From NCBI GenBank assembly GCA_009780065.1, contig WRAS01000008.1, positions 1 to 53,035 on the forward strand: a stretch of DNA of 53,035 nt, given 5' to 3'. Under the pieces are notes generated by a model. The model had not been told where the DNA came from, ran no database searches, and saw only the letters and a list, made by a program, of their open reading frames with translations. Positions 8,343 through 18,115 of the stretch are shown piece by piece (the stretch's first letter is position 1; every line of letters starts with the position of its first letter). The DNA comes from Bacillota bacterium (GTDB lineage: Bacteria > Bacillota > Clostridia > Christensenellales > UBA1242). Position numbers and translations under genes: made by a program.

Positions 8343-11300
8343 TTGCCACCCCCAGTTTTTGAATTCTTGTATTTGGCTACTGCTGATACTGTTCTATCAA
8401 GTGCTTGGTCTGCCGACATCACAGTTGCTCTTGCTGTTTGTTCAAGCGCAGCATTTTGTGGCTGTGCATCGTGCTGTACGACAATCTCTATTGCGCTTTG
8501 TAATTTTTTGCGTGCCTCCGCAATTGCTGCCTCGGCATCGGCTTTGAGTGTACAATTTACATCAACAGGAGTGCCTGACCGCGAGGAAATTAACAAAGTA
8601 TCGCGACCACGCCGTCTTGCGATAGCGATTGCAAAGGCAATTGCTAAGATGAGCACAACAAGACATATAAGCAACCACCACCAGTTATTGCGAAGCCAAT
8701 CAATGAATGTTGGGCTATCGGTTTCGAGTGTTGGCGGGTATGGCATTGTTGTGTTTGGTGGTGTCATTCCAGGTGGCGGCGGAGTCGTTATACTTGGATC
8801 GCTTGAGCAAACTATAATAATTTCGTCATAACCATCATAGTCGTATTGAACACGGATTGTGAGTGTAGTACTTTGTTCGGAATTAAGGAACTGATTACCC
8901 GTTGGGGCAAGTGCACGAATTTGGATTGCAAAGTCGCCATGTGGGAAGTTGTAGAGAATAACCGCTATTTGAGATATGTTGGTTGTCGTGTACCATGCAT
9001 TACCATTGATATAGATTCGGTAATAATGTGAATTTGTCACCGCATCCCACTTCAAAACATATTGACCGTTGTCATGCACTACACGCACATTTTGAGGTAC
9101 ATTAAGTTGTATCGGACCAGTTTGGTCAGGATCTTGGTAGTGGATGTTGCCCTGTTGGTCAACCCAGAAGTTTGTTGCAGCGCTTTGCGGAGAGTCGGTG
9201 AACAAACCACCACCAACTGCTATGATTCGCACTGTGTACTTGCCCTCGGCTAATGTAAGAGTTTCAAGATCAAACGAAGTTGTGCTTGACGTGTGGTTTG
9301 TTCCAACTTGTGCGCCTGTGTTATCAAAGATATAAACTCTGTAGCCGTTGGATATCAGATTTGGGTTGTTCCAAGTAACAACTCCGTTATTTCCAACCAC
9401 CACATTTGTTGGTGCCAAGAGTTGGGTTGTGGCGGGTGCGATTTCGACGTACATTGTACTGACATCACTGTGTGTATTAGTCACATTATTTCCTATTGTG
9501 CGAACACGAATTTGGTATGTACCCGTATCAGAAATCAAGTCACCAACATTCGCACTTCTTGTAAGTGTTCCAGGAACAAATGTGTGGGGGGTTCCGTTGA
9601 TATAGACTCTAAAGCCATGTGCAGCACCATGTGCCCCTTGTGTCCATTCCCATGACAGAACACCTGTACTCTCATTAAATGTGATATTTGTAGGTTGACT
9701 AAGTGCATCTAAACTTGGATTAGGAGGCAGGTCTTGTGGGTTTTCGCCCTCGATTGGCGGAAGTGCTACACCCATGCCTAGTGCGTTCCAAGTTGCGTGA
9801 AGGGTCATGCTTCTTGTAACCGTAAAGTTGGTTGGTAATCCAATATTTGCATTTCCATTTTGAGCATTAGCGAGAGTGTTTGCAAACCCTAGGAATTCGA
9901 ATGTTTCTCCGTTTGTTTGAAAATTTCCAATAGCAATATTATTTGGTGCATTATCGTACCCAGGGGGACTTATTGCGGTCAAATCCACAGTTGCACCAAC
10001 CGTTTCAAGATCAAATATAAGACTTGTAATCCCTGTGTTGTAAACCGAACTGAAAAAGACTGTCAGACGAATTGGTTCCCATATCGCGTACAAGGCAGTT
10101 GAACCATTGAATGTAACTGTTGCAGTTGACGAATGTACCGGCGCGCCGTTTGGTGTTGTAGCCCAACCAACGAAGGCGAAACCTGGGGTTCCTGTGTGCG
10201 TGATGTGACCTGGGTTAAATTGTGCAAGGTTTATAGGCGGATGTGTTTGTGCTGTGTCGAATTCGATATATTCAAGGTCAAACCTTGTGTCGTTTACAAA
10301 GTCTATACTTGGGAAATTACCTTCACTCATTTCAGGATGAAAATGACTTCTTCTAAACTCTACCCTTGCATCCGTGTTTCGTTGCCACACAGCATATATG
10401 GTTGTGTTTACAAACAAATTCGGTTGTGTTGCAAAGTTTGTTGCAATCGGCCATTCAATAATCCCGTTTCTCGAGTTCTGCAAACTTGTTGCCCAACCGA
10501 TGTGCGTTGCGTTTGGAACTTCCACACCTGTCGGGTCCAAACGGCCAAACGCAAGCGGTAATTGGTTCGTTGTTCCTGCCGTGATAAATTGGTTAGGGCG
10601 ATAGAAAACTCTCTGGAAATTTGCGCCAGTTGCCAATATCCCGTCCGCTTGAACCACGGTTAGGGTTCTGCGTGGATTAAATTGATACACGGCGAAGAGT
10701 CGCAATGGATTTTGCATCACGTGTGATGCCAAAACATTTATATCAGTGCCAGTTCCGAATGCGACCGTGCCATTATTTGCGTTTGTCTGTGATGTCGCCC
10801 ATCCGATAAAATCAATTTCGTCAAGAACACCAGAGCCCGTTGTTTCTAGTGCCAGTCCAGATGGCATATTGTCAAAAGCACCTGCCCAGATGCCATTAAC
10901 TGCGTGACTACCTACTGTGAAGTTTTGCCTAAATCGTGATGGTGATGTAAATTCCAAATCAAACAATGTGCTGTCGAAATTGAATTCGACATTTCCTGTT
11001 ACACCGAATGTTGGCAGATGTGCATAAGGAGCAAGGTTTGGTGTCCAACGCTCGGCATTTGGGCGATGTGCAACTGGCAAGTTATTTCTCCCAATATTCA
11101 TGGCATCAAGCAAACTATCACCAACTGTATGTCTGTTTGCAGGTGCAGATGCAGGCAAACTTGTGACAAGTCCAGAAATTAATCCATTGTCGGCAATGAC
11201 GGCAGAGTGCGATATATTTCGTGTTCCCGTAGTAAGCCCGATAAAGTTATTCGTCCTACCAAAAGTATTTACGAGGTTTGCGGTACGTGCCCCTGCCGAG

Positions 11301-12316
11301 GAATCCCCAAGAATCTCATGAACAGATATGCTTGTCGTATTTACCAACAAACCAAAATTGTACGCATTCTGTATGTTCAAAACAACTGTTCCTGTTGCTG
11401 CACCCCAAGCACTATATATCCCTGCTACAGTTGAATAAACCGATGACACACCATTAAGAGTTATATTTCCACGGTTATAACTGTTGATAATATTCATACC
11501 AGTATTTGCGGTACTTGAACGACCGGTAATGCCACCAAGATTCGCACGAACACCAGCCCCACCCATTCTCGTGTAAGTTATGTTTCCATAATTTGCTACA
11601 TTTATGAGTGTGGTCGTACCTAACGCACCACCAGTATGGACTCCACCGACTAGCACACTAGTACTTACTGATGCCATTGTCAGGTTTGCCTTATTCACAA
11701 CATTTCTCACAGTCGTATTAATTGTTTCACCTATGGCGCTTGAAAACAAATTCCAACCAGTTGCACTACTAGGCCATATAACACTATTAACATTTCCATG
11801 AGTAGAAAAATTTTCAATAACCGCATTATTCATTGCACCAAACAACGATGCAACCGCAAGATTAGCAGCAGTAGAATTTGCTTGGACAGTTGTGGATAAT
11901 ATTATTTCATGGTGATTCCCATTAAAGTGCCCCCTGAACTGTCTATGATTAGTTGCGCTTCTATCCGTTCCGATTGGTGTCCAAATTCTCGCCCTTAAAT
12001 CAATACCAGAGCCAAGATTAATAGTTTGCCCGGTCATATTTTGCCCATTCACAGCGGTAGCCGTATTAACCAGTTGTGCAAGGCCCGCCAACTGTTCGGG
12101 CGTAGTTAAAGTAAATTCCGTGTCCGTTGTGTTCCACCAAGATATGTCGGCAACCGCCGCCCAATGTTCGGTTGGAGGTGGTGGCTGACCACCCGCCTGA
12201 GAAGCAAACGGATGCGCCAATAATAGAACCAGACCCGTTGCAATAGTTAGAGCCAGAAAACTGGTCATAACCAGTGATAATGTTCTCCTTGATTGTGATT
12301 TCAATACGTTTTTCAT
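8339..12316 (-). CDS. Large surface protein: GLUG-like/InlB repeats/Fn3, C-terminal membrane anchor and cytoplasmic tail
   Basis: 1325 aa from ATG 12316 (GGGGGAA just upstream; a TTG four codons earlier is less likely). Signal peptide at residues 5-45. Then a right-handed beta-helix-like region with a GLUG-type FRGHFNGNHHEI element; at least four InlB/Listeria-Bacteroides repeats (each with F-x-G-W-A and ending L-x-A-x-W/Y); three fibronectin-III-like domains (INGTPHTF..., VYIFDNTG..., IYINGNAW...); a Thr/Pro-rich spacer; a membrane segment near residues 1210-1235; and, unusually, a helical cytoplasmic tail of about 95 residues. Overlaps the coiled-coil gene by 4 bp. Adhesin or wall-structure role is inferred. 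A terminator-like hairpin lies directly upstream of the start. Confidence 0.85.
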   Translation of the reverse strand: MKNVLKSQSRRTLSLVMTSFLALTIATGLVLLLAHPFASQAGGQPPPPTEHWAAVADISWWNTTDTEFTLTTPEQLAGLAQLVNTATAVNGQNMTGQTINLGSGIDLRARIWTPIGTDRSATNHRQFRGHFNGNHHEIILSTTVQANSTAANLAVASLFGAMNNAVIENFSTHGNVNSVIWPSSATGWNLFSSAIGETINTTVRNVVNKANLTMASVSTSVLVGGVHTGGALGTTTLINVANYGNITYTRMGGAGVRANLGGITGRSSTANTGMNIINSYNRGNITLNGVSSVYSTVAGIYSAWGAATGTVVLNIQNAYNFGLLVNTTSISVHEILGDSSAGARTANLVNTFGRTNNFIGLTTGTRNISHSAVIADNGLISGLVTSLPASAPANRHTVGDSLLDAMNIGRNNLPVAHRPNAERWTPNLAPYAHLPTFGVTGNVEFNFDSTLFDLEFTSPSRFRQNFTVGSHAVNGIWAGAFDNMPSGLALETTGSGVLDEIDFIGWATSQTNANNGTVAFGTGTDINVLASHVMQNPLRLFAVYQFNPRRTLTVVQADGILATGANFQRVFYRPNQFITAGTTNQLPLAFGRLDPTGVEVPNATHIGWATSLQNSRNGIIEWPIATNFATQPNLFVNTTIYAVWQRNTDARVEFRRSHFHPEMSEGNFPSIDFVNDTRFDLEYIEFDTAQTHPPINLAQFNPGHITHTGTPGFAFVGWATTPNGAPVHSSTATVTFNGSTALYAIWEPIRLTVFFSSVYNTGITSLIFDLETVGATVDLTAISPPGYDNAPNNIAIGNFQTNGETFEFLGFANTLANAQNGNANIGLPTNFTVTRSMTLHATWNALGMGVALPPIEGENPQDLPPNPSLDALSQPTNITFNESTGVLSWEWTQGAHGAAHGFRVYINGTPHTFVPGTLTRSANVGDLISDTGTYQIRVRTIGNNVTNTHSDVSTMYVEIAPATTQLLAPTNVVVGNNGVVTWNNPNLISNGYRVYIFDNTGAQVGTNHTSSTTSFDLETLTLAEGKYTVRIIAVGGGLFTDSPQSAATNFWVDQQGNIHYQDPDQTGPIQLNVPQNVRVVHDNGQYVLKWDAVTNSHYYRIYINGNAWYTTTNISQIAVILYNFPHGDFAIQIRALAPTGNQFLNSEQSTTLTIRVQYDYDGYDEIIIVCSSDPSITTPPPPGMTPPNTTMPYPPTLETDSPTFIDWLRNNWWWLLICLVVLILAIAFAIAIARRRGRDTLLISSRSGTPVDVNCTLKADAEAAIAEARKKLQSAIEIVVQHDAQPQNAALEQTARATVMSADQALDRTVSAVAKYKNSKTGGGK

Positions 12317-12330
12317 TAGTTCCCCCAATT

Positions 12331-12362
12331 AAAAAACTGCTCATAATACAATGAACAGCTCA
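12331..12362 (-). terminator. Terminator-like hairpin directly upstream of the surface-protein start
   Basis: On the minus strand an approximately 10-bp stem (AGCTGTTCAT with ATGAGCAGTT, two wobbles) is followed by six T. It ends about 15 nt before the ATG at 12316, so it lies in the 5' leader and could attenuate that gene. A 37-codon ORF (12360-12473, minus) ends exactly at the base of the stem. The segment GAGCAGTTTTTTAAT is identical to the met-leader terminator at 47872-47920. Confidence 0.5.
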
Positions 12363-12546
12363 GTTATAATTAGTTAATGACAAAAAAAACATCGATCCGT
12401 ATTGCGGATTTATCCAACAAAAATTGCTTGGTCTTTTTATACAGTTTTTTGCCATACGATACATATTTAACATATTCGAGAATAAATGGCAAATCATTTA
12501 AGCCCTTTTGTTACCATTTTTGTCCTCGTTTCCATGCAAAAGTTTA

Positions 12547-12576
12547 AAAGACTCGCCGTTTTGACGAGTCTTTTTT
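12547..12576. terminator. Bidirectional hairpin terminator
   Basis: A perfect stem (AAAGACTCG with CGAGTCTTT) with T-runs on both strands. No plus-strand gene is close upstream; on the minus strand it follows the tRNA-Phe terminator. The rest of 12363-12546 holds no convincing gene. Confidence 0.7.
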
Positions 12577-12638
12577 ATTACTTTGCATTGTATGGGTTAG
12601 TAATCTTTTTCATGATACATACCGCAATTTATAAAATT

Positions 12639-12671
12639 AAAAAAGCCTGTTCATAGAAACAGACTTTTTCA
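12639..12671 (-). terminator. Terminator of tRNA-Phe
   Basis: Minus strand: stem AAGTCTGTT with AACAGGCTT (G-T pairs) followed by a T-run, nine bases past the CCA end of the tRNA. Confidence 0.75.
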
Positions 12672-12679
12672 TATGACCT

Positions 12680-12755
12680 TGGTGGCTTCGGGCGGAATCG
12701 AACCACCGACACAGGGATTTTCAGTCCCTTGCTCTACCGACTGAGCTACGAAGCC
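12680..12755 (-). tRNA. tRNA-Phe (GAA)
   Basis: 76 nt with encoded CCA. Acceptor arms GGCTTCG and CGAAGCC pair fully, discriminator A; D-arm TAGCTCAGTCGGTAGAGC; anticodon loop CTGAAAA giving GAA; T-loop GGTTCGATTCC. Confidence 0.97.
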
Positions 12756-12845
12756 TTTACAAACATTATTATACATGCGAAAAATCTTGATGTCAACAAA
12801 TAGAATGATATTGAAATTAGTTATGTTTCATGTTAGAATCCATTC

Positions 12846-13097
12846 ATGGATAGAAAGAGATACGTAGCAATTCCGAGACAAGGGCGAAAGCACGTTATAT
12901 TTGGCGAGACGCAACCTTTGTTTCGCGTTGGGTCTTGGATCACAATAGATAAAAGAAATTATGAAATTAAAAAGGTTGATATAAAAAAGGGCGTTTATGT
13001 TTTCGCGGCTCTTGATAAACCTAGCAAAAACTATACTATAGAGTTTAGAGATTTACATTCATCGTCGGCAGATAAAACAAAGTATCTTGGACGGTAG
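12846..13097 (+). CDS. Small hypothetical protein
   Basis: 83 aa, basic, no membrane segment: starts MDRKRYVAIPRQGRKHVIFG and looks like a small beta-barrel (GSWITIDKRNYEIKKVD, GVYVFAALDKP). No Shine-Dalgarno, but TTGAAA and TAGAAT boxes 17 bp apart place a transcription start at the ATG, six bases after the -10, which supports it as a real leaderless gene. Function unknown. Ends 2 bp from the convergent YwaF-like gene. Confidence 0.6.
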   Translation: MDRKRYVAIPRQGRKHVIFGETQPLFRVGSWITIDKRNYEIKKVDIKKGVYVFAALDKPSKNYTIEFRDLHSSSADKTKYLGR

Positions 13098-13099
13098 AG

Positions 13100-13882
13100 T
13101 TAAGTCTTTGGAACATCTGCTTCTTTATTGCGACGAATTTTTGCATACAATCTTGGTGAATACATAATTATCATAATTGATATTGCAGCCAATATCGCAT
13201 AGACAAAAAGTACCACAGGAAGCCAAAATAATTCGTGATTATTGTTCATTCGGAAAGCAGCGAAATTAGTTTCCAAGACGCGCGACATTATGCCTGCAAC
13301 CAGCATAAAACCCATGAATATTCCGGATGCAACCAATAACTCGTGCCAATTTGGTTTGTATGGTCGCAAAGCTATGAATACAAATAAGAACAATATTGCG
13401 ACAGTGTGGTAGATATAACTGTGCCAATCCATGAAGATTGCGGTTGCGTAATTTAGACGTGGCGTACCGCTCCATGTGCCGGATGGGTTATTTGTTACTA
13501 TGCCTTCGACCTGGATACCCATCATTGCACTTGGTGCAACCAGTACAACTATCACAACCATAACAGATATTGCCAAGGACAATCCCCAAAAAAACTTTGT
13601 GGCTTTCCATTTTTGTTTCATAAATGCTGCCAGTGGGATGGAGAACGCAAAGATACTGCACACATGTAGCGGAATCCAGAACAGCCTATACCCTGCTGGA
13701 TTTGTGAATCCGATGATTTGCTTTGCAATTTCCAAGCCAAGTAAAATGGCACCAATCACCATGAATGGAATCAATTTGGCACGATCACTTTTGTTACGCA
13801 GCCAAAAATATAATCCAACCGCAACAGCCACCATTAGTATCAATGTTGGTGGTATTAGTATTGCATCGTATCTACTCCACAT
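13100..13882 (-). CDS. YwaF/TIGR02206-like integral membrane protein
   Basis: 260 aa with about seven membrane segments. The signature region GLEIAKQIIGF..., then FWIPLHVCS (an LPLHxC-like motif) is typical of the YwaF (TIGR02206) family, whose substrate is unknown. AAGGAG precedes the ATG with good spacing. The gene start overlaps the end of its paralogue (13855-14667) by 28 bp, so they are a tandem duplicate expressed together. Confidence 0.8.
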   Translation of the reverse strand: MWSRYDAILIPPTLILMVAVAVGLYFWLRNKSDRAKLIPFMVIGAILLGLEIAKQIIGFTNPAGYRLFWIPLHVCSIFAFSIPLAAFMKQKWKATKFFWGLSLAISVMVVIVVLVAPSAMMGIQVEGIVTNNPSGTWSGTPRLNYATAIFMDWHSYIYHTVAILFLFVFIALRPYKPNWHELLVASGIFMGFMLVAGIMSRVLETNFAAFRMNNNHELFWLPVVLFVYAILAAISIMIIMYSPRLYAKIRRNKEADVPKT

Positions 13883-14667
13883 TTTTGTTCTCCTTCGGGA
13901 TTTGTTTTCATAGGAACTTTATCACGGTTTTTGCGTTTTAACAAAGCAAAATATATTCGTGTACCCAGCAAGATTGCAATACCCGACAAGGTATAACACA
14001 CCATGTATATAAGCCATTGAATAAATTGGAATAGATAATACCCATGGCTGTCACGAATGTTATTAAGATTGAACAAATTATTATTCAGAAACATTGCAAA
14101 GTTTGACTGCAACACATTTGCCATAATTGCAACAAAACCCAGGTAAGCAGCAAAGATTATACCACCCCAGAAGACATCTTTTGTGTGCGGTCTGTATGGA
14201 CGAAGTGCAAGATATAACATCAATGTCATAACCATCAAAAGGTGAAAAAAGAATGAATGGTATCCCATAAAGTCGGCATCGATAAAAAGACTTTGGCTTT
14301 GTGAGACGGTGTCTGATGGCGAGCCAAGTAGCGCAACAGACCCCATAAGTGCAACAACAAAAGACAGATCCCAAAAGACCTTTGTGATATTCCATTTTTG
14401 TTTCAAGAAGACCGCGAATGGGAGGAATAATATTATTCCACTGCAAATATGTAGCGGCAGCCAAAACATTCGGTATTCATCAAAAGCGATAAGGCCGACA
14501 AGTTGCTTTGCGATTTCAAGTCCAAGAAATAAACCTGCGACGATTTGAAAAGGTATTATTTTATATTTATTACATTTCCCCCGGAAAATGAAATAGCAGC
14601 CAACGGCAATACAAAGCATAATTGCCAATGAGATTGGATAAATGATTGCGTCTCGTGTTGTCCACAT
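13855..14667 (-). CDS. YwaF/TIGR02206-like integral membrane protein, paralogue 2
   Basis: 270 aa with about seven membrane segments. It shares with its downstream neighbour the start (MW-x-R-DAI), GLEIAKQ, FWLPLHICS, KQKW and ALRPY motifs, showing tandem duplication followed by strong divergence. No Shine-Dalgarno is present: TATAAT (14674-14679 on the minus strand) lies six bases upstream of the ATG, so the transcript is probably leaderless. Together with the neighbour it may form a heterodimer; inference. Confidence 0.8.
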   Translation of the reverse strand: MWTTRDAIIYPISLAIMLCIAVGCYFIFRGKCNKYKIIPFQIVAGLFLGLEIAKQLVGLIAFDEYRMFWLPLHICSGIILFLPFAVFLKQKWNITKVFWDLSFVVALMGSVALLGSPSDTVSQSQSLFIDADFMGYHSFFFHLLMVMTLMLYLALRPYRPHTKDVFWGGIIFAAYLGFVAIMANVLQSNFAMFLNNNLFNLNNIRDSHGYYLFQFIQWLIYMVCYTLSGIAILLGTRIYFALLKRKNRDKVPMKTNPEGEQKCGVDTMQY

Positions 14668-14685
14668 CTTTATATTATAGCGAAA

Positions 14686-15645
14686 TCACATATGTCTACC
14701 TAGTGATTTTTTGATTGCAGCCAAATTGTGGTCAAATCCTTGACCAAACCTTTTAGCAAATTTTTCGTTATGATTTTTCACACCAAGATATCCACCTTGA
14801 TCGAATTTTGTTCCTTGGGTACATTCAAGAACAAAGCCTTCGAGGCCCTTTGTACATTCACGGAAATCGATGCCTTCAAGATTTTTTATTTCACGCGCAA
14901 ATTCTTGCAAAATTTCTGGGTGCTTTACACTTAAATAGGCAAGGTTCTCATCAAGAGATTGAATAGCCATGTTGTACAGCCTTCCCTTTTTTGCTTGGGC
15001 TTTGGTTACCACGCGTGGTAAAGTTTCTCCGAGTTTAAACATGTCATCACTGGTTAAGTAATTGTCGTACATGTCTGTTTCTTCTGAGCTTTCCACACCA
15101 AATCTAGATTTGGCTTTTAATAATTTTGCCGTTGCAGGTGTTTGGTGATTTATTTTTCTTTGTGTAGATGGATTCGTAGGAACTTCGCCAAGTAGATGCA
15201 GTGCAGCCGAATCGGAGAAAGGACAAGGTCCAAGCTGCCATTCTTTATTTCGGTCTATTCCAATACCAAAGCCAGTTACACTTAGACTACCTGCTGTTGT
15301 AAGTCCAAACAATACTTTTGCAAAATCTTTTAATTGTTGTTGAAATAGTACACCATCAAGTGATTCTATACGTATCCTTGTGGTTAATCTGTCTTTTGTT
15401 TTGCCTGGTTCACCAACATATAAATCCTTGTCGGTTATACCCTTTCTCCCTGTTAAATAATTAAGCGTTAAAAGACTTTCACGTTGAACAATTATACTTG
15501 GCTCTCCTGTTTCAGAATAACCTAGTTCGTGTTTTTCAAAATCAGTGCCTTCTTGTCTACCCATAGTTTCAAGTATCTCGCGAAAACAGGCAGCGTTCAG
15601 TGCGCCAAGGTTGCTACCACGTTGACTAATAAATTTTTGTCTCAT
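14686..15645 (-). CDS. Hypothetical protein, possibly degenerate kinase-like
   Basis: 319 aa, soluble, basic at both ends. Not recognised with confidence. The stretch GIGIDRNKEWQLGPCPFSDSA loosely resembles the DRH-x-N ... L-x-P-x-F/Y-D region of HipA-type kinases, and the gene at 31280-32209 has a comparable region, so the two may be distant relatives. Promoter is strong: TTGCAA (15674-15679), 17-bp spacer, TATAAT (15651-15656), then five bases to ATG, a leaderless arrangement. No operon partner is evident. Confidence 0.65.
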   Translation of the reverse strand: MRQKFISQRGSNLGALNAACFREILETMGRQEGTDFEKHELGYSETGEPSIIVQRESLLTLNYLTGRKGITDKDLYVGEPGKTKDRLTTRIRIESLDGVLFQQQLKDFAKVLFGLTTAGSLSVTGFGIGIDRNKEWQLGPCPFSDSAALHLLGEVPTNPSTQRKINHQTPATAKLLKAKSRFGVESSEETDMYDNYLTSDDMFKLGETLPRVVTKAQAKKGRLYNMAIQSLDENLAYLSVKHPEILQEFAREIKNLEGIDFRECTKGLEGFVLECTQGTKFDQGGYLGVKNHNEKFAKRFGQGFDHNLAAIKKSLGRHM

Positions 15646-15691
15646 GCATGATTATATAATATTTTTTTCTGTTTTGCAATAGCCAGCCAAC

Positions 15692-18064
15692 TTAGACCAT
15701 AATGTTTTTGACCCATTCATTGATGAAAGAGTTGGCAAACGCCAAGTACGTTGGGTTTGGTTGCACGTGTAGGCGGATGAAAAAGAAGCCGAACTGACCC
15801 TGGATTACCAGTGCGTAGTTGTGTATGTCACCAAAGCCGATGTTATGGTTTACTGCGACAGTGTTGCCTTGGTGTGTTGTGATATCCGCAATTGGTGAAT
15901 TAACCAAAATATCACCAGAAAGATTCAGTTGATAATCCAAAACGTCACGCACATTTGTTCCGCCTGCAATAGCGTTTGGTCGTGCAAAGACACCGAAGGT
16001 GAAACCAGCAGTTCTTGGACCGACAGACATGTGAGGAGATGCAAGCCATTCGTCGGTAAAAGATTCTGGCATCCAAATCAAGAATCGACCTGCGAGATGG
16101 TGATAATCACCAGATAATCTAAAAATACTAAGCGGATTTACAGAAGCCGCATCCAAGATTACCCTGTTATCCCATTCACCCCATGGGTGCCAATTTCTTA
16201 GCCAGTTCGGATGCCATGTGTCTGGAATACGGTTGGCTTGGATTTCAATTCGACCGGATTCTGTTATCCATTCGCCGTCAATTTCGCGTTGGATACCGGC
16301 AAATCCTTCTAGGGCATGTTCTTCGATGTTAATTACACTGGATGGGATGAAGACCTCTTGGAATGGGAAGCCTGAGCCCATTGAAATGAACGCAGCGGTT
16401 CTGATTGTGGTTACTGTGTTTGGTATTACGAAACGTCTGTAATTTTGGTTTATCAATTGGCGACCGTCAGCATGTTGATACAATATCGTTCCGTCAGCCG
16501 AAAACAGATGTCCGTTAATTGCCGAGAAATTTGTGTTTTGTGGATGAACAGAAAATGTTGCAATGTGGTTTGTTCCATTTGTTGTGCCCATAGGTGTATT
16601 CCAATTGACAAGGTTTCGTGGGATTGTAAATGTTGTCATGCCACGGTTGGCGGCAAGCGAAGCATGTTCCAATGTTGTTACCGAATCAGGCAACGGATTC
16701 AGCACCCAATCATGTTCCATATTCGCAAGGGCACGGGTTCCAATTATTTGTGTGCCTGGGCGCACGGTGTATGGGTATTGTCTGCCTGTGTTTGTGCGAT
16801 TGATTCTTGTACCAATTGCAACAAGTGTTAAAGTATCAAATGAATAGACATCACCGTTGATTGATGTGAAATTTGTATTATCAGCATGCACATTTAGAAT
16901 CATATTGTTATTATTCATTCCGCCACCTGGGATGATTGTTTGAACACTGGCGGGGATGTTTAGGACAAATGGCTCACTCCCCCTCCAATTTACGTGGCGA
17001 AATGCGTTCAGATCAAGAACCTGTAATGTGTTTGGCAATACAACGTTTGTTAGTAGGTGCCCTGTTATTATTTCGTTACTGAAACCATACCATTGGAAAT
17101 CGGCCTCCAAGTGTGTCATGCCATCCAAGAAGATCAGTTCTTGGAAATCAAGTAATAATGACCGTGGCGCAAGGTTTCGGAATGTTTTTGGGAAAGTTAG
17201 GCTGGTCAGTGGGTGATCGTGGGCACTGCCGCGTACCGAGAATGCGCCGTATGCGAGTGTGACAACACCCTCTGGGATTTTGAATTCCTCGTTTGTTCGG
17301 TTAAAATAGAATCTGAGGGTATGAAAGTTATTAAGACCCACGCGTTGGTATAGGACATAGTCCTCGACAGTGAACATTGTATTACCTGGGTTTAAAGTAA
17401 TACGATGCATGTTGGTAGACAAATGTGTAGTACCTGCAAGCAACATTTGATTAATTGTTGTTGCGTTCGCAAGATACAGTGTCGTTGTGTTTCGTGGCAG
17501 GTCGTTTAGTATTTGCACATTGGACGAGAGCCTGACGTGAAAACCTTGGTGCGAACCGCCTTCGTGTGTCATTCGAAAGAAGGCACTGCTGTCAATTGCG
17601 ATGACATTACGTGTTTGTGGTATATCGTCAATGATTAATTCCACTGTCTCGGGTAAGATAATCGTTGCGTGATTCGGGTTCGTGAAGCCAATTAATCTTG
17701 CGCCTGTGTTCCATTCTTCGAAAATCAATCCAGGTGTATATTGTGTTTTGCAAACCCAACGGGCGTGCAGAGTAACATTTTGATTGACATTAAAGTTGAT
17801 TGCAAATTGCGTTAATGCGGCGTCCTTGAACCAACCGTCAAACCAATAATCGTCGTGCATTGGAAAATTAACAGTGTCTGTTTCATGCCAATGCCCACGA
17901 GGCAAATCGGATAGATTAGTAGGGATGTTTGTGACGCCAGTTAAATTCAGTTGATGAGTGAGGTTGAAAGTTGGGTTATTGTCGCGTATGAACAAGAAAT
18001 ACCCACCGATACCAGCACCAGCCACAACGATAACTAGAACAGCGATTAATAGAAATTTCTTCAT
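15692..18064 (-). CDS. BspA-like leucine-rich-repeat surface protein with N-terminal anchor
   Basis: 790 aa. An uncleaved N-terminal membrane segment (residues 4-27) is followed by a short acidic/Asn linker (RDNNP), one InlB-type repeat (DGWFKDAALTQ ... LHARW), then BspA-type LRR_5 units (IPEGVVTLAYGAFSV, VVLPNTLQVLDLNAF, IPNTVTTIRTAAF, IPSSVINIEEHAL) separated by longer Asn/Thr-rich blocks. Such proteins are adhesins or wall structures. Two other genes here (24224 and 34764) share the same N-terminal anchor plus D/N-rich linker design. No clear SD is seen (TTAATGGC before ATG). Function inferred from domains. Confidence 0.85.
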   Translation of the reverse strand: MKKFLLIAVLVIVVAGAGIGGYFLFIRDNNPTFNLTHQLNLTGVTNIPTNLSDLPRGHWHETDTVNFPMHDDYWFDGWFKDAALTQFAINFNVNQNVTLHARWVCKTQYTPGLIFEEWNTGARLIGFTNPNHATIILPETVELIIDDIPQTRNVIAIDSSAFFRMTHEGGSHQGFHVRLSSNVQILNDLPRNTTTLYLANATTINQMLLAGTTHLSTNMHRITLNPGNTMFTVEDYVLYQRVGLNNFHTLRFYFNRTNEEFKIPEGVVTLAYGAFSVRGSAHDHPLTSLTFPKTFRNLAPRSLLLDFQELIFLDGMTHLEADFQWYGFSNEIITGHLLTNVVLPNTLQVLDLNAFRHVNWRGSEPFVLNIPASVQTIIPGGGMNNNNMILNVHADNTNFTSINGDVYSFDTLTLVAIGTRINRTNTGRQYPYTVRPGTQIIGTRALANMEHDWVLNPLPDSVTTLEHASLAANRGMTTFTIPRNLVNWNTPMGTTNGTNHIATFSVHPQNTNFSAINGHLFSADGTILYQHADGRQLINQNYRRFVIPNTVTTIRTAAFISMGSGFPFQEVFIPSSVINIEEHALEGFAGIQREIDGEWITESGRIEIQANRIPDTWHPNWLRNWHPWGEWDNRVILDAASVNPLSIFRLSGDYHHLAGRFLIWMPESFTDEWLASPHMSVGPRTAGFTFGVFARPNAIAGGTNVRDVLDYQLNLSGDILVNSPIADITTHQGNTVAVNHNIGFGDIHNYALVIQGQFGFFFIRLHVQPNPTYLAFANSFINEWVKNIMV

Positions 18065-18115
18065 GCCATTAATATATCACAACGATTATAGATTGACACA
18101 GAAATTTTTATATCG

